64,000 bases of DNA, taken from Acidobacteriota bacterium. Lineage in GTDB: Bacteria; Acidobacteriota; Terriglobia; Acidiferrales; UBA7541. Positions 8,695 to 16,594 of this stretch are shown one piece after another. The notes below the pieces were generated by a model. The model was given only the letters and a program-made list of their open reading frames with translations. It made no database searches and was not told the origin of the DNA. Numbering within the stretch: position 1 is the stretch's first letter; each line of letters begins with the position of its first letter. The stretch is taken from positions 1-64,000 of the forward strand of contig JABCYZ010000008.1 in assembly GCA_013289955.1 (NCBI GenBank), given 5' to 3'. A program made the position numbers and the translations under genes.

Positions 8695-9639
8695 CTAGGA
8701 ACGCACAGGAATCTCTGCGTACGCGATTCCAGATAAATTCCCTTCGGCGAAAACAATATTTTTCTTATTCGTTCCATCGAGATTGGCGCTGTACACAGAA
8801 CCCCCCAAATCGGTCAGGAACATGCGCTTGTTCTCGAGATCCAGCGACAGCCCGATGCCCTCCATGAGGTGGTTAAATACGATTTCCGGCTCTTTGCGCT
8901 TTCCGGACGCCGCGTCGATCGGTGCGCGATTGACAGTGTTACCGCGCGGTGGGTCCCCGCGATCGGTCCAGTACATCACTCGGTTGCCGAGGTCGAGATC
9001 AAGATCGATTGGTTCAGGCAGGTTGTCGTAAAGAACTTCGATGTCCTTACGGTTTGCCGGAGTCTGGTCCTTTGGGATTTCGAGGCCTGCGCGGAAAATG
9101 CGCCCCTGGCCGGCGTTGTCATTCCCCTTTTGCGTCCAGTAAAATTTGCCGCCGTTCACATCGACCGCGATGCCAACGCACCAATTTCTCGCGTCAAGGC
9201 GGTCGTCATCGCCATGTCCCGTTTCGACGAGCGTCTCGATCTTTGAGCCGTCGAGATTCGAGCGCATGACGCGCATGCCTTCGCGGTCCGACCAGTAGAG
9301 TTTGCGGTTCTGCGCATCGAGCTGAAGCTGCTTGGGAGTCCAAGTCTTGCCGGAGGGGACAATGTTCGTGACGTTGGTGCCGTCGAGATCAGCACGATCG
9401 ATCGTGCCGTCGTTAGCCTTGGGATTTCCCATATTTGTCCAGTAGATGTGGCCGGCCGTGATGTCGACCACAATGCCGTCGGGGAGTTTTCGGCCTTCGT
9501 TGACGATAGTCTTCAAGTTGGAGCCGTCGGGGTTCGACGTGACGACGCGACCGGCGGCTAGATCCAAAAAGTACAAACGGCCCACAGTCTTTGCAGTGAA
9601 CTTCGTTGTTTCGGACTTAGAAGCTTTAGAAGATGGCAT
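8695..9639 (-). CDS. YWTD-type (LDL-receptor class B) six-bladed beta-propeller protein
   Basis: The 314-residue protein is built of about six repeats of 40-50 residues, each with a YW(T/S)D-like strand: RLYFLDLAAG, HIYWTNMG, KLYWSDREG, KFYWTQKG, VMYWTDRGD and RMFLTDLGG. Most repeats are followed by an N/DLDG turn. Six repeats make exactly one propeller. No signal peptide or membrane segment is visible, so the protein is probably cytoplasmic. Some propellers of related shape are lactonases or hydrolases, but no metal-site residues can be assigned here. It sits between the acyl-CoA dehydrogenase and hydratase genes in the same direction, so it is probably co-expressed with them. Its role is unknown. 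Confidence 0.82.
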   Translation of the reverse strand: MPSSKASKSETTKFTAKTVGRLYFLDLAAGRVVTSNPDGSNLKTIVNEGRKLPDGIVVDITAGHIYWTNMGNPKANDGTIDRADLDGTNVTNIVPSGKTWTPKQLQLDAQNRKLYWSDREGMRVMRSNLDGSKIETLVETGHGDDDRLDARNWCVGIAVDVNGGKFYWTQKGNDNAGQGRIFRAGLEIPKDQTPANRKDIEVLYDNLPEPIDLDLDLGNRVMYWTDRGDPPRGNTVNRAPIDAASGKRKEPEIVFNHLMEGIGLSLDLENKRMFLTDLGGSVYSANLDGTNKKNIVFAEGNLSGIAYAEIPVRS

Positions 9640-9710
9640 GAATCTTTCATTCCTTTCTTTGTTGCTTTTTATTAATCGAGCGTCGTTTCAGCTGGAGTGC
9701 TCTCGCATGG

Positions 9711-10919
9711 CTACACGAAGGCGCTGAGGCCGGTAATGGCTTTGCCGAGAATCAGGTTCTGCATCTGGAACGTACCCTCGTAGGAGTAGAGAGCTTCCGC
9801 ATCCACAAAGAACCGCCCGACGTTGTACTCAGCGGCGATGCCGTTGCCGCCGAGCAGTTCGCGCGCCCACGCGACCGTCTCGCGGCACTTGGCTGTGGTA
9901 AAGGCCTTAGCCAGGGATGCGTGCGCGTCGGTCAATTTGCCTTCGGCCTGCAATTGGGACATGCGCACCAAGAGGCACTGCGAAGCGGTGATGTTGGCGA
10001 GCATCTTGGCCAGGAGGTCTTGCACCATCTGGAATGAGCCGATCGGCTTGCCAAACTGCAAACGCTCCTGGCAGTACTTGAGCGCATTTTCGTAAGCGCC
10101 CATGGCGCATCCCGTCGCTTCCCAGCCGACCAGGAATCGCGTCATTTTCAGGACGCGGGCCGTGTCGCGGAACGATTGATCGGCTTGCAGGCGGTTTCCC
10201 TCCGGAATGCGGCAGTTCTCCATCGTGATCAAGCCGTTCTGCACGACCTTAAGTGCAATTTTGTTCTGGATTTTTTCGACCTTGAATCCGGGTGTGGTCT
10301 TGTTCTCGACGATAAACGCTTTGACTTGGTTGTCAGCGAGATCGCGTGCCCAGATGATCGAGATATCGCACCACGGTGCGTTGCCGATCCATTTCTTCTG
10401 GCCGTTCAGGATCCAGGTGTCCCCGTCACGCTTGGCCGTAGTCGTAAGTCCGCCAGCGGTTCCCGAGCCGACGAGAGGCTCGGTCAAGCCGAAGCAGCCA
10501 ATTTTTTCCCAGCGGGCCATCGGCGGGAGCCATTTTTGCTTTTGTTCCTCTGAACCGCCCAGGTAGATGGACCCCATGGCCAGGCCGCTATGCACACCGA
10601 AGAATGTGGCGATTGAGGCATCGACGCGCGCCATCTCCATGGCAATCAAGCCAAATAGCTGCACACTTCCGCCTCGGCAGCCGTACCCGGTCATGCCAGC
10701 GCCGCCGATATTGAGTTCCTTAATCGCAGGCAACAATTCAAACGGAAAAGAATCTTCGACCCAATACTTCGTGATGATGGGCTGGACCTTGGTTTCCATG
10801 AATGTGCGCACCTGCTTTACGACCGCCAGTTCATCGGGGGGCAAAGTCTCTGCGAGTTGGTAGAAGTCAGAATTGGGCTGAGGAAGTGCTTTTTTGATTT
10901 CTTTTGTCGGGGTCGCCAT
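9711..10919 (-). CDS. acyl-CoA dehydrogenase, glutaryl-CoA dehydrogenase-like clade
   Basis: A 402-residue flavoprotein of the acyl-CoA dehydrogenase superfamily. FAD/substrate motifs include CFGLTEPLVGSGTAGG and WILNGQKKWIGNA. The C-terminal helix carries the catalytic glutamate in YSYEGTFQMQNLILGKAITG, close to the YEGT motif of glutaryl-CoA dehydrogenase. It would introduce the 2,3 double bond into an acyl-CoA and pass electrons to electron-transfer flavoprotein. The substrate chain cannot be read from sequence. It is the first gene of the catabolic operon; the ATG at 10919 has AGGAAA upstream. Confidence 0.92.
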   Translation of the reverse strand: MATPTKEIKKALPQPNSDFYQLAETLPPDELAVVKQVRTFMETKVQPIITKYWVEDSFPFELLPAIKELNIGGAGMTGYGCRGGSVQLFGLIAMEMARVDASIATFFGVHSGLAMGSIYLGGSEEQKQKWLPPMARWEKIGCFGLTEPLVGSGTAGGLTTTAKRDGDTWILNGQKKWIGNAPWCDISIIWARDLADNQVKAFIVENKTTPGFKVEKIQNKIALKVVQNGLITMENCRIPEGNRLQADQSFRDTARVLKMTRFLVGWEATGCAMGAYENALKYCQERLQFGKPIGSFQMVQDLLAKMLANITASQCLLVRMSQLQAEGKLTDAHASLAKAFTTAKCRETVAWARELLGGNGIAAEYNVGRFFVDAEALYSYEGTFQMQNLILGKAITGLSAFV

Positions 10920-11244
10920 GAAGTTTCCTGTTGTTCCTTTTGCCTGATGTTTGTCAATGCCACGACGACTAAGAGCATCCTGTCAGCCAAAGGTGATAAT
11001 TGGCTTAGGTCGCTGAAAAGGGACGCGTTACTTCTTTCGAGATGATTCGGGCTGCAAAACCGCTGTCTATACGTTCACTCAACTGCCTAGGCTTTGACGG
11101 ACGTGGAGGATTTCAAGCTCAATCCAAAAGCGCGAGCGGGTTTCCAAATGCTCTTGAATCACAGACACAAGAATCTTGATGACTGTGCGAAAGTCAGACC
11201 CGTGCGCGTGATCAATGCGGACGGAGTTCCCCAAGAGCGCAGTA
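10920..11244. other. intergenic region with probable operon promoter
   Basis: This 325-base gap separates the end of ribBA from the first gene of the acyl-CoA operon, both on the minus strand. The promoter of the catabolic operon should lie here. I could not pick out a convincing -35/-10 pair, operator palindrome or rho-independent terminator, and no coding frame looks real. Confidence 0.4.
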
Positions 11245-12534
11245 TCAGAGTCCGCTCAAGACGTGCCCGAGCTTGTTTCGTTTTGTCGTCAAATAGCCCA
11301 GTGTCGAAGCTGACGCAGGAATCTCTAGAGGAAGCCATTCCGTCACCGAAAGCCCGTAGCCTTCGATGGCGACGAGCTTGCGGGGATTGTTACTTAAGAG
11401 GCGCATGGAGTGCACGCCAAGCTCTCGCAGGATTTGCACGCCGATGCCGTAGTCTCGCTGATCGGGTTTGAATCCAAGGCGTTCATTGGCCTCTACGGTG
11501 TCGAGTCCTTCGTCCTGCAGGCCGTAGGCGCGAATCTTGTTGGCCAAACCAATCCCTCGTCCTTCTTGGTTCAGGTAAAGCAGCACTCCACGGCCCTCCG
11601 TCGCGATCCGACGCAAGGCTTTATCGAGTTGGGCGCCACAGTCACAACGAGCGGACCGGAAAACATCGCCCGTAAGACACTGTGAATGTACACGGACAAG
11701 TACATCCTGCCCATTTCCCACGTCGCCGCGAACAAGAGCAACGTGCGTTTGCTTGTCGATCTGATTCTCGAAAGCGTGAAGACGGAATTCTCCGTATTCG
11801 GTTGGCAGTTTCGTGGAGGCCACCCGCTTCACTACCGACTCCGTACGCATCCGGTAGGCAATCAGGTCGGCGATGGCGACAAGTGCAATGTCATGTCGGC
11901 GCGCAAATCGACTGAGTTGTGGCACCCGAGCCATAGTGCCGTCCTTGTTCATGATTTCGCAGATGACGCCGGAAGGATGGAGCCCGGCTAGCCTGGACAA
12001 GTCGACAGCCGCTTCGGTTTGCCCTGCGCGTGCCAGCACTCCGGCACTCTTCGCGCGCAATGGAAAGATGTGACCAGGACGAGTCAGATCCGAAGGACTC
12101 GTCGCCGGATTGATTGCGGCGAGTACCGTGGCGGCGCGATCAGCGGCTGAAATTCCGGTGGTGGTTCCTATCCTCGCCTCGATGCTGACACAAAAAGCGG
12201 TTTCAAATCGCGAACTGTTGTTAGGGACCATCAGTGGAATTTCGAGCGCATCGAGATGCTCGGGTGTCATCGCTACGCAAATCAGTCCGCGGCCGTACTG
12301 CGCCATGAAATTGATAATTTGCGGGGTAATCTTCTCAGCGGCGACAGTCAGGTCGCCTTCGTTTTCTCGATTTTCATCGTCGACAACGATCACCATTTGT
12401 CCCGCGCGTATCCCCGCAATGGCATCTTCGATGTTTGCGAATGAGTGCGCGCGGCTGTGTGGTTCTCCAACAATCTGAAGTCGTTGTCTCATGAGTTCGT
12501 GACTTGCGTTAGCAGCAGGCGCAACCTTTTGCAT
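11245..12534 (-). CDS. ribBA: bifunctional 3,4-dihydroxy-2-butanone-4-phosphate synthase / GTP cyclohydrolase II
   Basis: Both riboflavin entry enzymes are present in one chain of about 429 residues. The N-terminal RibB half (about 20-220) shows VVDDENRENEGDL, the GTTTGISAADRA segment and HIFPLRA. The C-terminal RibA half (about 225-420) has the zinc-binding motif LTGDVFRSARCDCGAQL plus LYLNQEGRGIGL and LLSNNPRK. Products are dihydroxybutanone phosphate and the GTP-derived pyrimidine, both precursors of lumazine. The start taken is the ATG at 12534, with GAGG upstream; a GTG two codons earlier is possible. No FMN riboswitch is visible upstream. It follows the AI-2E permease gene after 25 bases. 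Confidence 0.95.
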   Translation of the reverse strand: MQKVAPAANASHELMRQRLQIVGEPHSRAHSFANIEDAIAGIRAGQMVIVVDDENRENEGDLTVAAEKITPQIINFMAQYGRGLICVAMTPEHLDALEIPLMVPNNSSRFETAFCVSIEARIGTTTGISAADRAATVLAAINPATSPSDLTRPGHIFPLRAKSAGVLARAGQTEAAVDLSRLAGLHPSGVICEIMNKDGTMARVPQLSRFARRHDIALVAIADLIAYRMRTESVVKRVASTKLPTEYGEFRLHAFENQIDKQTHVALVRGDVGNGQDVLVRVHSQCLTGDVFRSARCDCGAQLDKALRRIATEGRGVLLYLNQEGRGIGLANKIRAYGLQDEGLDTVEANERLGFKPDQRDYGIGVQILRELGVHSMRLLSNNPRKLVAIEGYGLSVTEWLPLEIPASASTLGYLTTKRNKLGHVLSGL

Positions 12535-12559
12535 AACCACCTCAGTCTCAACGCGGCCA

Positions 12560-13654
12560 TCAGGCCGTCACGGAGGTCTCTCCTCTTGGTTCCGGACTCT
12601 CAACAAAACTGTCCGGGACTGCCGCACCGACCGGAGCCGATGCGAACCTTCGGTAGATGACACGCAAAGCGGCGACGAAAGGTACGGAAAGATAGATCCC
12701 CACGATTCCGCCCACCGCGCCCCCGACCATGAGCGTGAAGATTGCGAGTAGAGGGTGAATTTCGAGCTCGTGCCCCATGACGCGCGACGCAATGCCGTAA
12801 TCCATCAGAATGCGCCAGACAACGAGCAGGGCAAGCATCCATATCCAATGCGAGTGACTGAGAGCTCCCGCCGTGACAATGATCACCGCTGCGGTCATCC
12901 AGCCCGCCACGGGGATGAATTCCAGTATTCCGGCAAGAACGCCCAGCACTATCGCGTTTGGAAAACCCAACAGGAGCATCGCGACCAAACAATAGAGGAG
13001 AGAGAGCCCGCCAAGGATTACTTTTGCCCGGATGTAACGCTGCAGCATCGCGTGCAATTCGTCCGCCAGCGATCGTACGGCTGCGAGATTTTCTTTCGCA
13101 GATACGAGATGAATGACCTGATTGGCAAGATTCTCTCCGTCGCTCAGGAAAAAGATTGCGAGAATGGGGATCACAACAAATCCGGCTAGCGCCGCGGGCG
13201 CGGATTGTTCGATTTGCGCCGCGGCGCGCTCGACATTCGCGCGATGGCGCTGGAAGAAGACTCTGATTTGGTCGGCTTGCTCATCGGCCCAACCGAGATT
13301 GTTTCCTAGCTTGTTGGCAATTTCTCCGGAGGAGACTCGGTCCGTCAGGGTGGGAACTGCCGCGAGAAGCTGACCGGCATTCTTGCGAAATTGAGGAAAA
13401 AGACCGTGCGAGAGAAGCACGGTGAAAACGATCAGAGCGAGATAGGCTTCCAAGACGTGCGGGCCTCGCAGGTTTTTGAAAAAGAGAGAGTGTCGCTGGA
13501 GGAATCGCACGATCGGATTGATCAGGTATGAGAACAAGATCGAAAAGGCAAAAATGACGATGACAGTGCGCGCCACGTAGACGAGGGCAAGCACAATCGC
13601 GAAGAGAAGGATTGTCAGTAAAGCGCTAGCTGTTCTGCGATCAGGAAATACCAT
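12560..13654 (-). CDS. AI-2E transporter family (PerM-like) membrane protein
   Basis: The 364-residue integral membrane protein has about eight hydrophobic segments: two or three at the N-terminus, a central soluble stretch (about 110-190), and a C-terminal bundle. The family signature region is visible as GLSLLYCLVAMLLLGFPNAIVLGVLAGILEFIPVAG (read in two parts across about 215-250), followed by VMGHELEIHPLL and GGIVGIYLSVPFVAALRVI. Members include TqsA and Na+/H+ antiporter-like proteins, so the transported molecule is uncertain. The gene lies in the same direction as the heme/oxidase genes and is likely read through from them. Confidence 0.9.
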   Translation of the reverse strand: MVFPDRRTASALLTILLFAIVLALVYVARTVIVIFAFSILFSYLINPIVRFLQRHSLFFKNLRGPHVLEAYLALIVFTVLLSHGLFPQFRKNAGQLLAAVPTLTDRVSSGEIANKLGNNLGWADEQADQIRVFFQRHRANVERAAAQIEQSAPAALAGFVVIPILAIFFLSDGENLANQVIHLVSAKENLAAVRSLADELHAMLQRYIRAKVILGGLSLLYCLVAMLLLGFPNAIVLGVLAGILEFIPVAGWMTAAVIIVTAGALSHSHWIWMLALLVVWRILMDYGIASRVMGHELEIHPLLAIFTLMVGGAVGGIVGIYLSVPFVAALRVIYRRFASAPVGAAVPDSFVESPEPRGETSVTA

Positions 13655-13675
13655 GAATCCCCACGGGCAGCCGGA

Positions 13676-14749
13676 TCAATCCGTTCCACTTTCCAACTTT
13701 TGCTTGATCGCTCCAAGGGCCCGTTCGAGCGAAGAGCGGGTTTTGTCTACGGCAACTTTTCTCACGATTCCGCCCTTAAGCCCCGTCAACCCAGCTTGTT
13801 GTGAACCTTTTAGAGTGATCAAATAGAAGCCGCGGTCGGGATTCTCCTGGTCGCGCACGCAAACGGTCAAATCCAGAGCGGTCTCGAAATAGTGGCTCGC
13901 GTAAAGTTGCTTCACAGCAACGGCATAGGCCTGATCTGAAGAACGGGAGTCTCGGTAGACTATCGCCTGCACAATCCGGAGGGTTGGCTTGAGTCCAAAA
14001 TTTACTTTCTCCCAATAAAACGTGGATTGGATATTTTCTGATTGTGCTTGCGGATACTTGAGCAGATAGCGTTCGAGCTCGGGCAAATAAACGGGAAGGG
14101 CTTTCGAACGGCTGAGCAAAGATGCAAAAGTCTCTCCTACAGCGGCAGGATGATGTTTGTCCATGTAGGTTCCGAGGGCGGCGTTTCCTCCCTGTATGTA
14201 TCGCTGAATCGCTTCGAGGGCCATCTTCTGTGCAAGCTTATTTGCCGCATCTGCCGCGTCAGACGCAGACCAATTCACGGACTGCTTGAACGCATCCATC
14301 GCCTCGGTGGGCAACTGGACGTCGCATTTGCCCGGCTCACAATTTTTTAGTTGCTTGATGTCATCCGCCTCCAGCGTGAAACCGTCGAGGTCGGAAAGCT
14401 GTGGCGGATCGCTGAACTCTCGGATTGCGAGATAGCTGGGAAGTTTGCGAAGTGCGTCGATGTCGGAAGCAAGCTTGAGATATTTCTCGGGAGTGGACTG
14501 TACATACACCGAGCCAAATACAAACACCTCATCCGGAGTACGGGATTCCACTACTTTTGCAACCGCTTTTCCGTTTCGGATCGCCGCAATCTGATCTTCT
14601 TTCAACCCAACATAGTCGCGAAAGAATTTGGATGGCTCGACGTCCTGTGCATTGGAGACGGGAAGCTGGACAAGGGGAAGCAAGAGCAGGACGAGGGACA
14701 ACTTTGGGAATCGGGCTCTAACTAGCATTGTTCTGAGCATGCCCTTCAT
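13676..14749 (-). CDS. conserved secreted protein of unknown function
   Basis: Not recognised as a named family. The 357-residue protein begins with a basic N-terminus and a hydrophobic signal segment (LSLVLLLLPLVQLPVSNAQ), probably cleaved after about residue 35, so it is likely periplasmic. The mature part is alpha/beta with no obvious catalytic motif; a C-x4-C pair (NCEPGKCDV) could form a disulfide. It starts three bases after heme O synthase ends and is in the same operon, so a role in the envelope or cytochrome assembly is possible but unproven. Confidence 0.75.
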   Translation of the reverse strand: MKGMLRTMLVRARFPKLSLVLLLLPLVQLPVSNAQDVEPSKFFRDYVGLKEDQIAAIRNGKAVAKVVESRTPDEVFVFGSVYVQSTPEKYLKLASDIDALRKLPSYLAIREFSDPPQLSDLDGFTLEADDIKQLKNCEPGKCDVQLPTEAMDAFKQSVNWSASDAADAANKLAQKMALEAIQRYIQGGNAALGTYMDKHHPAAVGETFASLLSRSKALPVYLPELERYLLKYPQAQSENIQSTFYWEKVNFGLKPTLRIVQAIVYRDSRSSDQAYAVAVKQLYASHYFETALDLTVCVRDQENPDRGFYLITLKGSQQAGLTGLKGGIVRKVAVDKTRSSLERALGAIKQKLESGTD

Positions 14750-14752
14750 ATT

Positions 14753-15685
14753 TCATTTCTTGCCCAATGCGAGCAAAGCAAACAACACCGGAATATAGAG
14801 GATGGAAGCAAAAAGCAACTGCCGTGCAGAAACGGCAGACATTCGAAAGGCAAAGCGTGCGCTGTAGCAGAGAAAGGCGATTCCAAGAACAAGAGCGCCA
14901 GCGAGATAAACAATTCCAGACCCACCCCGAATTGCAGGCACGAGAGCCACTCCGAGAAGTGCCAAAGAGGGAACTAAGGCTTGCCAGGCGGCGAAGCGAT
15001 CCTTGGACTTGCCCGAAGGTAGTACGAGGTAGCCCGCGCGAGCATAGTCTTCGCGATACATCCAAGCAATGGCCATGAAGTGGGGAAACTGCCAGAGAAA
15101 AATGATTGCAGAAAGCAGCCAAGCATTGCTGTCGAGGCGTCCGCAAACGGCGGCCCGGCCAATCAACGGCGGCGTGGCACCCGGAAGCGCACCGATCAAC
15201 GTGCACAGAGGAGTTTTCCGTTTCAGTGGCGTATATAAGAACAGATAGCCCAGTAGAGTAAGGATCGAAAGCAAGGATGCGAGAGCATAGGTCGTTACGG
15301 CCAAGTAGATGGTGCCAATGACGGAGAGTGAGATTCCAAACCACAAAGCGTGAGATGGCTCGATTCTTCGCGATACGAGCGGCCGGCGCGCGGTTCGGCG
15401 CATTTGCGCGTCGAAGCGCAACTCGATCAACTGGTTTAGGGTTGCTGCACCGCTGGCGACGAGTACGGTGCCAACAAGGGTGTGAAGGAGAGACGTCCAT
15501 GGGAAGTGTGCAAATGAAGCAGGTGCACCCATCCAAAAGCCGGCAGCGGCTGTGACCGCAATGAGAAAATTCACTTCCGGCTTTGTCAGCGACCAATAGC
15601 CGGAGAGAACGTCGCTATGAGCAAGACCATCACGTCGCCGCACTACAGCCGCGTCAAGCGCCGCCAGTACTTGTTCCGTTACCAT
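14753..15685 (-). CDS. ctaB: protoheme IX farnesyltransferase (heme O synthase)
   Basis: A UbiA-type prenyltransferase of 310 residues with about nine membrane helices. The first aspartate-rich region reads NQLIELRFDAQMRRTARRPL, the hallmark of CyoE/CtaB enzymes. The second motif region is around YREDYARAGYLVLP. It attaches farnesyl to heme B to make heme O, the precursor of heme A for the caa3 oxidase encoded upstream. The ATG at 15685 has GGAGG about nine bases upstream, two bases after the ctaG stop. No ctaA (heme A synthase) is present in this window. Confidence 0.93.
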   Translation of the reverse strand: MVTEQVLAALDAAVVRRRDGLAHSDVLSGYWSLTKPEVNFLIAVTAAAGFWMGAPASFAHFPWTSLLHTLVGTVLVASGAATLNQLIELRFDAQMRRTARRPLVSRRIEPSHALWFGISLSVIGTIYLAVTTYALASLLSILTLLGYLFLYTPLKRKTPLCTLIGALPGATPPLIGRAAVCGRLDSNAWLLSAIIFLWQFPHFMAIAWMYREDYARAGYLVLPSGKSKDRFAAWQALVPSLALLGVALVPAIRGGSGIVYLAGALVLGIAFLCYSARFAFRMSAVSARQLLFASILYIPVLFALLALGKK

Positions 15686-15687
15686 TT

Positions 15688-16584
15688 CTAGGCAACCTCC
15701 GGGTTTCGTCGAGCACTTTGCGGAACCGGACCGCAGGAAAATTGCGACTGTTGCAAATCGTGTTCACGCGAGGTCCGTGGGGCTAGGAGCCTCGAAGAGA
15801 TAGTTACCGCGGGCACGAGATAGACGAGCGTGACGCAAGTCCACATAAGTGCGGCCGCACACTGCTGATCTTCAAGAACGGAAAATCCAAACAACCTCGG
15901 GGTGGAAAAATACACCGGATATGCGACGCGGTCAGAGAAGGCAAGAAATCCGGAAAGGATGTCGCACGGCAGAGTCGCCAGAAAAAGGTACAAAAGTATC
16001 GACCATCGCGGCCCAGTTGAGGCGCTTGGCCAAGGCTGGATAACGGGCCACCAGAAGAAGAGTCCGGTTGCGAAAAACAATATTTGTTCGACTAGATGCC
16101 AGCTCTCTGACCGCATGGCGAGCGTAAATAGTGCCGGTAGGTGCCACGCAAGAAGAGTCATCGCAGAAAGGGTCCAACACAGCGCGGGTCTTGTCACCAT
16201 CCGTGTAAATCGGCGCAGGGATGATCGCCGTAACACACGACGCAAGACACGTTGCGCGAACAACGGCATTCCAATCCAGAAAACTCGTACAGGTTCACCT
16301 AAGAGGATCAACGCTGGAGCGAAAGTCATAAGGAGGAGGTGTTTGATCATGTGGAACGTTAGGAGGCTGTGGTCGTAGGCCGCAAGGGCCGATCCGCATG
16401 CCGCCCAAACCAGGAACAGACCCAGAAAGAAGCTGGCCGCGCGCCAAGCCGGAATGGCCGTCCGAGAGATCAAGCGAACGGGTATCCAACCGAGCAGGTA
16501 TTGGTAAGCCTCGTAAAGCAAAGTGAGTGCGAGTGAAATAGGAAATTCCCGGAAGCCCTGACCGAAGTTGAAGTGGGGTGACAT
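15688..16584 (-). CDS. ctaG: caa3-type cytochrome oxidase assembly factor CtaG
   Basis: A membrane protein of about 298 residues with seven or so hydrophobic segments. The family pattern is visible as FHMIKHLLLMTFAPALILLGEP, MTLLAWHLPALFTLAM and HLVEQILFFATGLFFWWPV. The scattered histidines (H in MIKHLL, AWHLP, WHLVEQ) are characteristic of the caa3_CtaG family, which is needed for assembly of the copper-containing oxidase. I chose the ATG at 16584, which starts after the upstream stop; a frame extension to 16656 would overlap the cytochrome b-c gene by about 60 bases. Confidence 0.88.
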   Translation of the reverse strand: MSPHFNFGQGFREFPISLALTLLYEAYQYLLGWIPVRLISRTAIPAWRAASFFLGLFLVWAACGSALAAYDHSLLTFHMIKHLLLMTFAPALILLGEPVRVFWIGMPLFAQRVLRRVLRRSSLRRFTRMVTRPALCWTLSAMTLLAWHLPALFTLAMRSESWHLVEQILFFATGLFFWWPVIQPWPSASTGPRWSILLYLFLATLPCDILSGFLAFSDRVAYPVYFSTPRLFGFSVLEDQQCAAALMWTCVTLVYLVPAVTISSRLLAPRTSREHDLQQSQFSCGPVPQSARRNPEVA

Positions 16585-16594
16585 ACCTACATTC

